DNA of 64,000 nt from Clostridium sp. JN-1 (lineage in GTDB: Bacteria; Bacillota; Clostridia; Clostridiales; Clostridiaceae): contig NZ_CP033465.1 of the NCBI RefSeq assembly GCF_003718715.1, positions 1,860,001 through 1,924,000 on the forward strand, read 5' to 3'. Made by a program: the position numbers and the translations under genes. Below are positions 25,743 to 34,321 of the stretch, in pieces. The notes beneath the pieces were generated by a model. It was not told the origin of the DNA, searched no databases, and was given only the letters and a program-made list of their open reading frames with translations. Each line of letters opens with the position of its first letter. Position 1 is the first letter of the stretch.

Positions 25743-28211
25743 CTAATGTTTGACATTGTTTCTTATCAATTGCATAAATATTTCAGGAGTAACTACTTTC
25801 ACATGAGAATTTTGCTTTAGTTTATTTATAACTTCTTCGACATTGCGAGCATTTTTACTCCAAACATGAACATAAACAAATGTGAATGCTTTAGGATTAC
25901 ATGCATTTACTTCACCTGAATTGACCCTGCTGTTAATTTTACTTACTAATTCATCTTCCTCTTCAATGCTATTCCAAAGCAAATCTCTACAGGATACTAT
26001 TGGTTTATTGTTGGACCATAAAATTTGTCCTTGAAAGTTGTCATGCCTACTGTAATCAAGATAAAATATTCCTTGAATATTGTCCTTTTTAGTGAACTTA
26101 TCCCAAAGATCAATATTATTAAAAGCTGAATCATCTATAATTGCAACATACTTTTCGGCTACCCTTTTCATATAATCATTTAATGTGTTGATATATGTGT
26201 TTAACTCACTTTTATTAAATTTACTTGGATACACATACCCATTTCCAGAAGGTGCTACAATAAAATTATTATATGTATTTTCATTACTTATGCTCTCATA
26301 ATATAAATTAAAAACAGTAGGTGCTAAATAGTATACAGATGGACTCATAGACCACCCCAAACTAAGTCTATCTCTATTTGGATACCCAAACCAATTAGTA
26401 GAACTATAGTTAGTCCCAAGATTCCACTGCTGGTTATCACCATCAGACATTATAAATGTAACATAATGAAATTTTCCGCTTTGAGGAATCGTCAAATGAG
26501 GCTTTCTAAAAATACATTGTGATGGAAAAGCACTTAAAGTAGTTAAATTATATGACCAATCTGCAGCAACCAGACTTGTACCATACTTTGATGCTGTACT
26601 TACATTTATAAACTCATCAGGTCCCCACCCTAAACAAATGGCATTACTCGTCATAGACGAAAATATCTTATCCCTTAAACTTGTCTTATCTATGCTGTCT
26701 TCATAAAACACTAATGACTTGCTCATTATGGCATAATCCCTTAATGAAGCTGCTTTATCAGGAGAAAGTTGAATTACAATAGAATGATTTAACCCATTAT
26801 TCCATAAATTATTGTAAGCCCAGTTTTCATCTGTATTTCTACAATCCCCTCTAATTTCTGTAATACCATTACTTCTCACCTTAAATTCTATGGACTCATC
26901 AACAACTATAGACTTATTTAAAGCTGCAAGAGAACAGGCATTATTTATTGAAGGATCTTTCGGCGACTTATTACTATAAAGTATGTATCCATCTATGTAT
27001 TTCTTATATAAACTTAGTAATTGCCATGGATCTGAAATGATTTTATAAGGAATTTTATAGTTAGTGTTTAAATCCTCTAACCATACTTTATAATCTGGTT
27101 GGGTAGAATCAAGTGTATATATTTGAAAAGAACAATGGCCATTAACTAGTCCCTGAAGACTAGCTACCATTGTTCTTTCAGCAGGCGTCATTGAATCTTG
27201 AGAAATTGCAAATATTTTTTTGGGGAATACTGGATTTTTTATATACCTTGAAGTATTTTGCATCATAAAATTAATGGGAGAAGCTGATGTTTCCTTAGTA
27301 CCAGCTGCATTTTTCCAATCGCTCCACTTTACACTGAAGGAATCACCATTTTCTTTACAATACGTATAAAATTTTTGTAAGAAATTCATTCTTTCATTAT
27401 TGTTAAAAGATTTAACTTGGTCTTCATCATAATTTCCGAGTGCTAATTGTCTTTTTATAATATCATCTGCACTAACTTCCTTATAATTTTTAACCATATC
27501 ATACATGATCATAAAAGTAGCAGTCCTTCCTATACCATGTTTACAGTGAAAATGAACCCATGAATTTTGAGGCTGAGTTTTTGCAAACTTTATAAAGTAA
27601 TCAACCATATCATCTGTAGGTATTCCGCCATCTCTAACTGGTATTCTAGTATAAGATAAAGCTCTGGATTTAACAAGTTCATTTTCGTCTTGCACTTTAG
27701 TTGGAACTATAGTTTCTTTAGGATGATTATAAAAAGTAATTGGGACGTTTAATTTTATGCTTTTTAATTTATTAGCTTCATCAAGTAAAACCTGTTTTCT
27801 TGTTAAACCTGCATTAGCATTGTTTTTTTCATCAACCCAACTGACCGCAAATTCATTGATAAAACCATGAGACTCCTGTCTCAAATCTACAATCGTTATG
27901 GGCAAAGATGTTCCTATAGCCTTTATCAAAATAGGAAGATTATTTACGGAAAACTGTTGACTTCCTGAAATATTTAGTTTATCCAAGCCTTTGATATTTA
28001 AATTTTTATCATTTATGGCAGTTAAATTTGAAGTCTTACGAAAGTTCTTAGGCAAAGTATCTTTATTCCTAAATGAGTCCAAAACAAGCTTTACATTACT
28101 TTTCCCAAAAGATTCTAAAGAAGTAGTTTTATTTACTAATGATACAGATAATATAATAATTAATATAAATGTCACTACAGTATATATCAATGATTTCAAT
28201 TTTTTGTGCAA
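25743..28211 (-). CDS. secreted protein: PTP-like phytase domain fused to GxGYxYP domain
   Basis: Large exported protein of 822 residues with an N-terminal hydrophobic segment (about 8-27). Residues about 55-290 match cysteine phytases (tyrosine-phosphatase-like inositol phosphatases): LNISGSQQFS, ITIVDLRQESHGFINEFAVS and the P-loop HCKHGIGRT with Cys223 and Arg229; an Asp near 203 could be the general acid. Residues about 330-820 match the GxGYxYP family of putative glycoside hydrolases, including FIMSDGDNQQW (about 597) and SGNGYVYP (655-662). The start codon is TTG with a weak ribosome site. Likely acts on an extracellular phosphorylated glycan or inositol phosphate; this is inference. Confidence 0.85.
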   Translation of the reverse strand: MHKKLKSLIYTVVTFILIIILSVSLVNKTTSLESFGKSNVKLVLDSFRNKDTLPKNFRKTSNLTAINDKNLNIKGLDKLNISGSQQFSVNNLPILIKAIGTSLPITIVDLRQESHGFINEFAVSWVDEKNNANAGLTRKQVLLDEANKLKSIKLNVPITFYNHPKETIVPTKVQDENELVKSRALSYTRIPVRDGGIPTDDMVDYFIKFAKTQPQNSWVHFHCKHGIGRTATFMIMYDMVKNYKEVSADDIIKRQLALGNYDEDQVKSFNNNERMNFLQKFYTYCKENGDSFSVKWSDWKNAAGTKETSASPINFMMQNTSRYIKNPVFPKKIFAISQDSMTPAERTMVASLQGLVNGHCSFQIYTLDSTQPDYKVWLEDLNTNYKIPYKIISDPWQLLSLYKKYIDGYILYSNKSPKDPSINNACSLAALNKSIVVDESIEFKVRSNGITEIRGDCRNTDENWAYNNLWNNGLNHSIVIQLSPDKAASLRDYAIMSKSLVFYEDSIDKTSLRDKIFSSMTSNAICLGWGPDEFINVSTASKYGTSLVAADWSYNLTTLSAFPSQCIFRKPHLTIPQSGKFHYVTFIMSDGDNQQWNLGTNYSSTNWFGYPNRDRLSLGWSMSPSVYYLAPTVFNLYYESISNENTYNNFIVAPSGNGYVYPSKFNKSELNTYINTLNDYMKRVAEKYVAIIDDSAFNNIDLWDKFTKKDNIQGIFYLDYSRHDNFQGQILWSNNKPIVSCRDLLWNSIEEEDELVSKINSRVNSGEVNACNPKAFTFVYVHVWSKNARNVEEVINKLKQNSHVKVVTPEIFMQLIRNNVKH

Positions 28212-28390
28212 TTATATTCACTTCTTTCATATAAAGTATGCATTAAGTTTTACAAGATTAGTATAGACTAACAAAATCATTTTCATACTAATAATATGCA
28301 TTTTCAAATTATCATCTCTTTTTTAATAACAACTATTGATTTTTCAGAAATAATTCATTAAAAAATCAATCTTAATATGTATTTATATTT

Positions 28391-28471
28391 CAGCATGGGA
28401 TTGTTAAAACAGCGGCACAAGATTTAGAAACTTATGTTGAAAGCTTAATAACTTTTTATTTAATATTATAA
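28391..28471 (+). pseudogene. short decayed coding fragment
   Basis: An open 26-codon stretch without a start reads QHGIVKTAAQDLETYVESLI and ends in TAA. It looks like the C-terminus of a lost gene but the family is not recognised. The rest of the 28212-28588 gap is AT-rich with a TATAAT at 28538-28543. Confidence 0.25.
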
Positions 28472-28588
28472 AAAGATCAATTGAAAATATTATATTCATA
28501 GGTACCATACGTTACTGAATTTAACAACTTTAAATGCTATAATATTATGTAATAAAATCTTATTAAAGCATTTAAAGAAGGTGATATC

Positions 28589-28753
28589 TTGGGACTTAAA
28601 ACAATTAAAGAGGATATGATTAATTGGCTGAAGAAAATTGCATATAATCAAAATTTAGTTGATAATGAATATATTGGTCATTGTCCTAACTTTGCCACTC
28701 GCTGTTGTTTAACTTGCGATAGGTGCTGGAAAGATTATCAAGAAACGAAATAG
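28589..28753 (+). CDS. small cysteine-rich protein
   Basis: A 54-residue reading frame starting with TTG, with GAAGGTGAT just upstream and a TATAAT element 45 bp before the start. The N-terminal half is helical (TIKEDMINWLKKIAYNQ); the C-terminal half has C-P-N-F-A-T-R-C-C-L-T-C-D-R-C-W, five cysteines that could bind a metal. No family recognised. It could be a small metal-binding or toxin-like protein, or a degraded gene end. The following 220 bp hold nothing recognisable before a terminator. Confidence 0.45.
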   Translation: MGLKTIKEDMINWLKKIAYNQNLVDNEYIGHCPNFATRCCLTCDRCWKDYQETK

Positions 28754-28973
28754 TCCATTATATATTAATTTTATACTACACCATCAATATATGATTTTCT
28801 GATATAGTCTATATAGACCTCCCTCCCACACAGTTCCACTTATGGGTAGTGTTAATGGGAAAAATAATGTTTTTCTAATCTTCCTTTATCCGCATCTTTC
28901 GCTACATACTATGTAATTAACACTTTAAAAACTACAAATATGTTTTGAGTGATTGGAATTCATACATAAAATG

Positions 28974-29010
28974 AGCCTGCCTTAAAATAATTTTAAAGCA
29001 GGCTTGTTTT
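28974..29010. terminator. bidirectional terminator
   Basis: Stem AGCCTGCCTTAAAAT / ATTTTAAAGCAGGCT with one mismatch, then TTGTTTTTATT on the plus strand. It lies just past the 3' end of the glycyl-radical-enzyme pseudogene on the minus strand. Confidence 0.7.
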
Positions 29011-29017
29011 TATTAAA

Positions 29018-29835
29018 CTAGCAATTTAACATGGTTTTTCCTTCACCACATAATTTTTCAAAATCTTTCGTAAATGCATCTACTGCAGAAGTGACTACTG
29101 CTAGATTAACTAATCCCTCAATTACATCTGGAGTTGCAATAGTACCTGCACCTTGTTTGTGGTACATTTGCTGAAATTGAAGAAGTTCCAGCATAGTATA
29201 CACCACCTATTGGTCCACGACCATACCTAGTATTTTTGTATTTTATTATTTCATTTATATATACATCGTAAGCGTCCCTAAGCATCATATCTACATAATC
29301 ATCATCATTTCCATATTTAGGAGCTTTACTTAATAAAATATTCTGAACCTTCTTGCCTTCTTCTCCCTGGAAATTATTAATTAATGCATTCCATAACTCT
29401 TCTGGAGTCATTAATTTGTCCCCAAACACACATTTTTAATAGCTGCAAGAGAATCTCCTAAGTTCGCAATACCAACTTGAAGGTCACTAATAAAATCATA
29501 TATTGCTCCACCTTCTTTAATTGTCAAACCTCTTTCTATACAATCATCTGTCAAAGCCTAGCATAAAATATCTGCTGCTTCTTGTTCTAATACCATAATA
29601 TCTGCACAGCTATCAATAATAACGCAATGTCGTGTAAACTCACTGATAATCTTCTTCTATGCATTTTTTACTTGTTCAAAGGATGTCATATTTTTAAAGT
29701 GTTCTACTCCTTCACAAACTTTAATGCCAGATTCAATATCTACACCATCATTTAGTGCTATTAGTAAAGATTTAGGGAAGTTTAAGAAACTCATATCAGT
29801 ACATCGATAACCCCATTTACCTGGAACTAATATGA
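29018..29835 (-). pseudogene. glycyl radical enzyme (PFL2/dehydratase type), degraded
   Basis: Minus-strand translation gives successive blocks of a pyruvate-formate-lyase-like glycyl radical enzyme: VPGKWGYRCTDMSFLNFPKS, EFTRHCVIIDSCADIMVLEQ, CIERGLTIKEGGAIYDFISD, LQVGIANLGDSLAAIK, TPEELWNALINNFQGEEGKK and APKYGNDDDYVDMMLRDAYD. The N-terminal part is absent. Two in-frame TAG codons (after VKNA and after DILC), a one-base deletion after SLAAIKN and another frameshift near SISANVPQ break the frame. The last 34 residues after TIATPD do not match the family and the glycyl radical loop is missing. Clearly non-functional. Confidence 0.85.
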
Positions 29836-29836
29836 C

Positions 29837-29944
29837 ATGGAAAATAAATACTATGCCTTTAAAGGTGTAAAACCTCTGTATGAAGAAGATTTATTAGATT
29901 ACCAAAATATTTTTATCAATAACGGATTTAACTGCTATTTTTAG
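29837..29944 (+). other. 35-codon open frame of unknown origin
   Basis: Plus-strand ATG frame reading MENKYYAFKGVKPLYEEDLL and ending in TAG, beginning exactly where the glycyl radical enzyme remnant ends. No ribosome site is seen. It may be the 5' end of a gene lost by deletion. Not recognised. Confidence 0.25.
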
Positions 29945-30104
29945 TATTTAAATTTTACTATATAAACATTCCCTTTCAAATCTACTAACGTAATTATACA
30001 TCTTTGTTTTTATTTTGTTTACCTTGACTTAGTTATACCCTTATACTATTATAAAACTATACTTTGGTTAGTTAATAACTTATAGGTATATAGGAGGAAC
30101 CATC

Positions 30105-30458
30105 ATGGTAGATAAATTACCAGAATGTCCAGTAGAAATTGCGCTACTAGCATTAGGGCAAAAATGGAAATTTCTTATTTTGAGAGAACTTATGCGCTCT
30201 CATGGGAGAGCACTTAGATTTTCAGAAATAAAAAATGGCATAAACAATATTAGCGACAAAATGTTGTCAAAAAATTTAAAGATTATGGAGAACGAGGGCA
30301 TTATATCAAGGAAAGTTTTTGCACAAGTGCCACCAAGAGTAGAATACTCACTAACAGAGTTAGGAATGAAACTTCATCCTGTTTTGCGCTCACTTTTCGA
30401 ATGGGGACTAATGTATAAACAGTTTATCAAGGTGGAAAAGGAGAATGAAAATGAATAG
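30105..30458 (+). CDS. HxlR family transcriptional regulator
   Basis: Winged-helix DNA-binding protein of 117 residues. The HxlR signature CPVEIALLALGQKWKFLILR (8-27) has the conserved Cys8, often a redox or electrophile sensor; KMLSKNLKIMENEGIISRKV and PPRVEYSLTELGMKL complete the wing. An AGGAGG site precedes the ATG. Its 3' end overlaps the start of the fabF-like gene by 8 bp, so both are in one operon and HxlR probably controls it. Confidence 0.92.
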   Translation: MVDKLPECPVEIALLALGQKWKFLILRELMRSHGRALRFSEIKNGINNISDKMLSKNLKIMENEGIISRKVFAQVPPRVEYSLTELGMKLHPVLRSLFEWGLMYKQFIKVEKENENE

Positions 30459-31686
30459 AGTTGTAATTACAGGTATGGGGGTTGTTTCACCTATTGGAAA
30501 TAATTTAGAAGAATTTTGGAAGAATATTAAAGAAGGAAATCACGGTATTGACTTTATCAATAGTTTTGATATAAGCAATTTTCCTGTTAAGGTAGCAGCA
30601 CAAGTTAAAAATTTCGATCCTTCATTAGTTTTAGATAAAAAGGGTATACGAAGAACTGACTCATATTGTCAATATGCACTTGAAGCTGCACGTCAAGCCA
30701 TTATAGATTGTGGTACCGATTTTAAAGAATATAACCCTTACCGTTTAGGAGTCATTATTGGAAGCGGTATTGGGGGAATACATACATTAGAAACTGAATA
30801 TAAAAAATTTTTAAGGGAAGGAAACCGTCATATTTCTCCATTTACTATTCCTATGTTAATTCCAAATATGGCATCAGGAGTTGTTGCAATGAAGTATGGT
30901 TTTAAAGGGAATAACTATGGTATGGTATCCGCATGCAGTACTTCTGCTCATACAATCGGAGAAGCATTTACATCTATTAAATATGGTAAATTAGATGTTT
31001 GTATAGCAGGTGGAGCTGAATCATCCATTACTCCATTCACTTTAAGTGGATTTAATAACATGAAAACTTTAACAAACAGCAATAATCCTGATAGAGCTTC
31101 TATTCCATTTGATAAAGATAGAGATGGTTTTGTAATGGGTGAAGGTTCAGGTATTGTTATACTGGAAAGTTTAGATAGTGCACTAAAAAGGAATGCTAAA
31201 ATATATGCAGAATTAGTTGGATACGGTGCTACTGAAGATGCGTACCATATTACTTGTCCTGATCCATCGGGACAAGCTTCATGTCAAGCTATTTTATCTG
31301 CATGTACAGAAGCAAATATAAACCCAAATGAAATTGATTATATAAATGCACACGGAACAGCAACTCCAATCAATGATAAATATGAAACGAATGCCATTAA
31401 ACTTGCCTTTAAGGAACATGCAAAAGATGTTTTTATAAGTTCAACCAAATCTATGACAGGTCACTTGCTGGGAGCATCTGGAGCAGTTGAATCAATTATA
31501 TGTTCGATGGCTTTATATGACAAATTTATTCCAATGACCGTTGGATATAAAAACTTCGACCCAGAGTGTGATTTAAACTATGTAACAAAATCAGGAATTC
31601 AAAAAGACATTAAGTATGCCCTTTCTAATTCTATGGGATTCGGCGGACACAATGCAACTTTATGTTTCAAGAAATTTGATAATTAA
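30451..31686 (+). CDS. 3-oxoacyl-[acyl-carrier-protein] synthase II (FabF-like)
   Basis: Ketosynthase that elongates acyl chains on acyl carrier protein. The 411-residue protein has the catalytic Cys162 (SACSTSAHT), His301 (HGTATP), Lys333 and His338 (KSMTGHLLGASG), and GFGGHNATL at the C-terminus. The start at MNRVVITG is preferred because AAGGAG is 7 bp upstream, while the ATG two codons earlier is too close. Coupled with an HxlR regulator and away from other fab genes, so it is likely a specialised paralogue. Confidence 0.92.
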   Translation: MNRVVITGMGVVSPIGNNLEEFWKNIKEGNHGIDFINSFDISNFPVKVAAQVKNFDPSLVLDKKGIRRTDSYCQYALEAARQAIIDCGTDFKEYNPYRLGVIIGSGIGGIHTLETEYKKFLREGNRHISPFTIPMLIPNMASGVVAMKYGFKGNNYGMVSACSTSAHTIGEAFTSIKYGKLDVCIAGGAESSITPFTLSGFNNMKTLTNSNNPDRASIPFDKDRDGFVMGEGSGIVILESLDSALKRNAKIYAELVGYGATEDAYHITCPDPSGQASCQAILSACTEANINPNEIDYINAHGTATPINDKYETNAIKLAFKEHAKDVFISSTKSMTGHLLGASGAVESIICSMALYDKFIPMTVGYKNFDPECDLNYVTKSGIQKDIKYALSNSMGFGGHNATLCFKKFDN

Positions 31687-31689
31687 CAT

Positions 31690-31722
31690 AAAAGGTTTCT
31701 AGTTGCAAACTAGAAACCTTTT
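31690..31722. terminator. bidirectional terminator between fabF-like and greA
   Basis: Perfect stem AAAAGGTTTCTAGTTT / AAACTAGAAACCTTTT with a tiny loop between convergent genes. Confidence 0.85.
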
Positions 31723-31728
31723 AATCTA

Positions 31729-32193
31729 TTATAACATTTCTAATATTTCTATTGTATATTTTTCACCTGGGGCATCAACTTCAACTATATCTCCAGCCTT
31801 TTTACCCACTAACGCTTTTCCTAAATCTGATTCTATACTTATAAGCATATCTTCTGGATCTGCATCCATAGTAGTTACCAATGATACAGTTTCTTCATCT
31901 TCATCCTCTATGAATTTAACTTTAAATTTACTATTAACTCCTATTACTGATTTATCTGTATTTTTAGTATCTATTACAGTTGCAGTTGAAATCATATTTA
32001 ATAAGTACTGAATTCTATTATCATTTTCTCTATAGTTTGCACAAGCTTCTTTATATTCTGCATTTTCCGATCTATCACCATGTGCAGCAGCTATTAGCTT
32101 TTCCTTTGCTATTTCAGCTCTTTTTACAGTCATTCTATAATCTAATTCCTCTTTTAATTTATCCACATTTTCTTGTGTTAATATGTTCTTCAT
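31729..32193 (-). CDS. greA: transcription elongation factor GreA
   Basis: Rescues backtracked RNA polymerase by stimulating transcript cleavage. The 154-residue protein has the N-terminal coiled coil (LTQENVDKLKEELDYR and AAHGDRSENAEYKEA, with the acidic tip D-x-x-E-N-A-E-Y) and the C-terminal FKBP-like domain ending PGEKYTIEILEML. The size is normal. AGGGAGGG precedes the ATG. It may be a second GreA paralogue, since the usual genomic context is not here. Confidence 0.93.
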   Translation of the reverse strand: MKNILTQENVDKLKEELDYRMTVKRAEIAKEKLIAAAHGDRSENAEYKEACANYRENDNRIQYLLNMISTATVIDTKNTDKSVIGVNSKFKVKFIEDEDEETVSLVTTMDADPEDMLISIESDLGKALVGKKAGDIVEVDAPGEKYTIEILEML

Positions 32194-32359
32194 ATAATGA
32201 TAACCCTCCCTACAATATATTACCTTAGTATTATATATTATATAGGGAAAAAATTAAAACCTACTGCATTATTTGTTTCATCTTTATTCTACTCAAACAT
32301 ATCTCCTGCAATAACTATTTCTAAATTAATCAACTCTTAACTTCTTAATTAATGTACAT

Positions 32360-32590
32360 TTATTTATGTAACCATTTTTCTAAAAATTTAACTGTCTCAT
32401 TCCATGAATCAACATTTGCTTTTGCAAAGCTTTCTAGATCGCATGGATATTTTTTTGATGGATATATTGATTGAAATGGTACTGTTAACATATGTCTTGC
32501 CTTTTCATAGGTAATGTGTTTATATTCATGTTTAAAATGTAAACTTTTAAATAATTTACACGCTGTTTCTGAATGCATTTCCTTTATCAT
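32360..32590 (-). pseudogene. C-terminal fragment of a BAAT-type acyl-CoA thioester hydrolase
   Basis: The 76 codons ending at 32360 resemble the end of the BAAT_C hydrolase domain: HEYKHITYEKARHMLTVPFQ (the H of the ...GHM... catalytic motif is kept, but Gly is replaced by Arg) and AKANVDSWNETVKFLEKWL. The rest of the gene is missing; upstream it joins a MarR fragment near 32580. Probably not translated as a functional protein. Confidence 0.6.
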
Positions 32591-32798
32591 AATACTGTTT
32601 CATAATTTCTATGCAATCTTCAGTTATCTTAATATTGATTGCACGTTTATCTTTCATATTTTTTTCTAAAATCACATATTTTTTTTCCAAATTTATAACA
32701 ATATGCTTTACATTTTGCTTGGAACATCCCATCTTGTCTGATATTCCACTATAAGAAGCTTCATTTTCTGGCAAATGTAAAATTGCTAAAAGTACCAT
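32556..32798 (-). pseudogene. internal fragment of a MarR family regulator
   Basis: About 70 codons of a MarR winged helix: YSGISDKMGCSKQNVKHIVI, NLEKKYVILEKNMKDKRAIN and IKITEDCIEIMKQYYDKG. Both ends are lost; the 5' end joins a hydrolase fragment, the 3' end joins a thioesterase fragment. It resembles the intact MarR gene at 57663-58235 (SKQNVKHIV versus TKQNVKQIV). Confidence 0.7.
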
Positions 32799-33267
32799 CC
32801 ATTAAGGAATAATATTTTTCAGGATGCTCTTTTACTAAGAAGATACCGAGAGCACTGCCCCATGATTCACCCACCAGATAAATTTTATCCTTATTGAATG
32901 TTTTACATAAATAATCTGTCAATGCATATCCATCTTGAATATATGTATTCAGCGTTATATTTTTTGTATTAATAGCGCCAAATGACTTGCATGAACCCGG
33001 TTGATCCCAATTTACTACAACAAAATTATCTCCGAGAACTGCAAGGTTATAACGCACAGCTGCCATTTCGGAACCTCCAGGTCCTCCTGCCAAGAAAAGC
33101 AGAACAGGTTTATTTTTATCTTTGCCTCGTATGCTGATCCATTCATTACGACCATTTAATTTTACCTCCTTTAGTTCTGCGATACTGCCTTGCAATGCCT
33201 TTCCATGTGAATCCAATATTGGAGGTGTTTTAGTTGAAAAATGGCTGAATGCTGTAAATCCAAACAT
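32761..33267 (-). pseudogene. N-terminal half of an alpha/beta hydrolase (proline iminopeptidase type)
   Basis: 168 codons encode a membrane anchor (the hydrophobic start continues upstream of the ATG without a start codon), the oxyanion-hole motif LAGGPGGSE and the nucleophile elbow GESWGS with Ser135. After HPEKYYSL the frame runs into MarR sequence and stops, so the Asp and His of the triad are lost. TetR-type operators lie upstream. Between 33318 and 33441 a second, start-less hydrophobic frame (TVLFLISALGLLTTLFYC) is probably another decayed membrane gene. Confidence 0.75.
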
Positions 33268-33457
33268 GAGTACAATAAATCCTCCTATAATTGTTATAGT
33301 TCTTTTAAGGCGTAAAATTACTTTATTTGTTTGATTTTTTTTATTTTATTTAATATAAATTGTATGCAGTAGAATAAAGTTGTCAGTAGACCTAAAGCAC
33401 TGATTAGAAATAGCACAGTAAAAATAGTGATTTGTATCAATTATCCCATCTCCCTTT

Positions 33458-33474
33458 TCGACTATTGGTCGAAT
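33458..33474. promoter_or_regulatory. TetR operator 1
   Basis: Palindrome TTCGACTATTGGTCGAA (arms TTCGAC/GTCGAA), upstream of the divergent hydrolase remnant. Confidence 0.7.
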
Positions 33475-33496
33475 ATATTTACAGCTTATCATATTT

Positions 33497-33512
33497 TTCG
33501 ACCGATGGTCAA
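33497..33512. promoter_or_regulatory. TetR operator 2
   Basis: TTCGACCGATGGTCAA, similar to operator 1, 43 bp before the tetR start. The two sites lie about 38 bp apart centre to centre between divergent genes. Confidence 0.7.
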
Positions 33513-33554
33513 GTGCTAATTTATATGTTATAATATCAGAGGTAGGTGTTAAAA

Positions 33555-34145
33555 ATGGGTAAGAGAGAACTAATAATTAAAGCAATGGAACAATTATTAA
33601 TGGAAGACAAGGGAGCATCTTGTTCTGTAAGTGATATTGCACAAAAGGCAGGTATTGGAAAAGGAAGTATATATTACTACTATAAATCAAAGGAGGAGCT
33701 TTTTGATGCGGTTGTTGATTATATATATTCCCGAAAGATTAACCAGTACAAAGAAGTAATTACAAAGGACAAACTGAACGCTCTAGAAAAATTAGAGTTC
33801 ATATTTAAAAGTTATCGTAATTCAGCTGTTGATTCTTCTATAGATTTATACCTTCATCAACAGCAAAACGCAGCTATACATCAAAAATCGCTTGCTAAAA
33901 TACTAAATTTACTTTCTCCGATAATAGCAGATATCTTTAATCAAGGTATTAATGAAAAACTGTTTATTTGTGAAAAGCCAGGGGAAACTGCAGAAATATT
34001 TATATCCACATTTTGCTTTTTATTTGACCATGGTATTTTTGAGTGGACGGCAGAGCAAATAGAGAAAAAGGCTAAAGCCCTGGCTTATCTGTTTGAAAAG
34101 GGTTTAAGTGCACCGGAGGGGAGCTTTAAATTCTTATATAGTTAA
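33555..34145 (+). CDS. TetR/AcrR family regulator
   Basis: Ligand-responsive repressor of 196 residues. The N-terminal helix-turn-helix is CSVSDIAQKAGIGKGSIYYY followed by YKSKEELFDAVVDY; the C-terminal ligand-binding part is helical and unassigned. The start at MGKRELII has GAGGTAGG 8 bp upstream; an upstream GTG lies inside the ribosome site. Two matching palindromes upstream point to autoregulation and to control of the divergent, now broken, hydrolase locus. Confidence 0.88.
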   Translation: MGKRELIIKAMEQLLMEDKGASCSVSDIAQKAGIGKGSIYYYYKSKEELFDAVVDYIYSRKINQYKEVITKDKLNALEKLEFIFKSYRNSAVDSSIDLYLHQQQNAAIHQKSLAKILNLLSPIIADIFNQGINEKLFICEKPGETAEIFISTFCFLFDHGIFEWTAEQIEKKAKALAYLFEKGLSAPEGSFKFLYS

Positions 34146-34268
34146 TAAAATATAGATTGCTTATATTAAAACATATGTGATATAAATTGTTATACGCAAA
34201 AATGGGTAAATACTGTACAAAAAATAAATACTGTAGTAATATATATAATGATTTTAAAATTATATAAT

Positions 34269-34309
34269 GAGTGTTCCTTGCCTAACCACTTATTAATAAA
34301 AAAACAAGG
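34269..34309 (+). ncRNA. preQ1-I riboswitch controlling queT translation
   Basis: Stem P1 GAGTG/CACTT encloses TTCCTTGCCTAAC, and the A-rich tail ATTAATAAAAAAA leads into CAAGG, which can pair with CCTTG in the loop to form the preQ1-I pseudoknot. The pairing strand CAAGG runs into the AAGGAGG ribosome site 9 bp before the queT ATG, so ligand binding should block translation. Compact size and downstream gene fit. Confidence 0.8.
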
Positions 34310-34321
34310 AGGTAATCAAAA

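Noticed and set aside
29018-29835. In-frame TAG codons as possible amber recoding (pyrrolysine-like)
   Set aside because: The same gene also has frameshifts, a missing N-terminus and no radical loop, so simple decay explains the stops.
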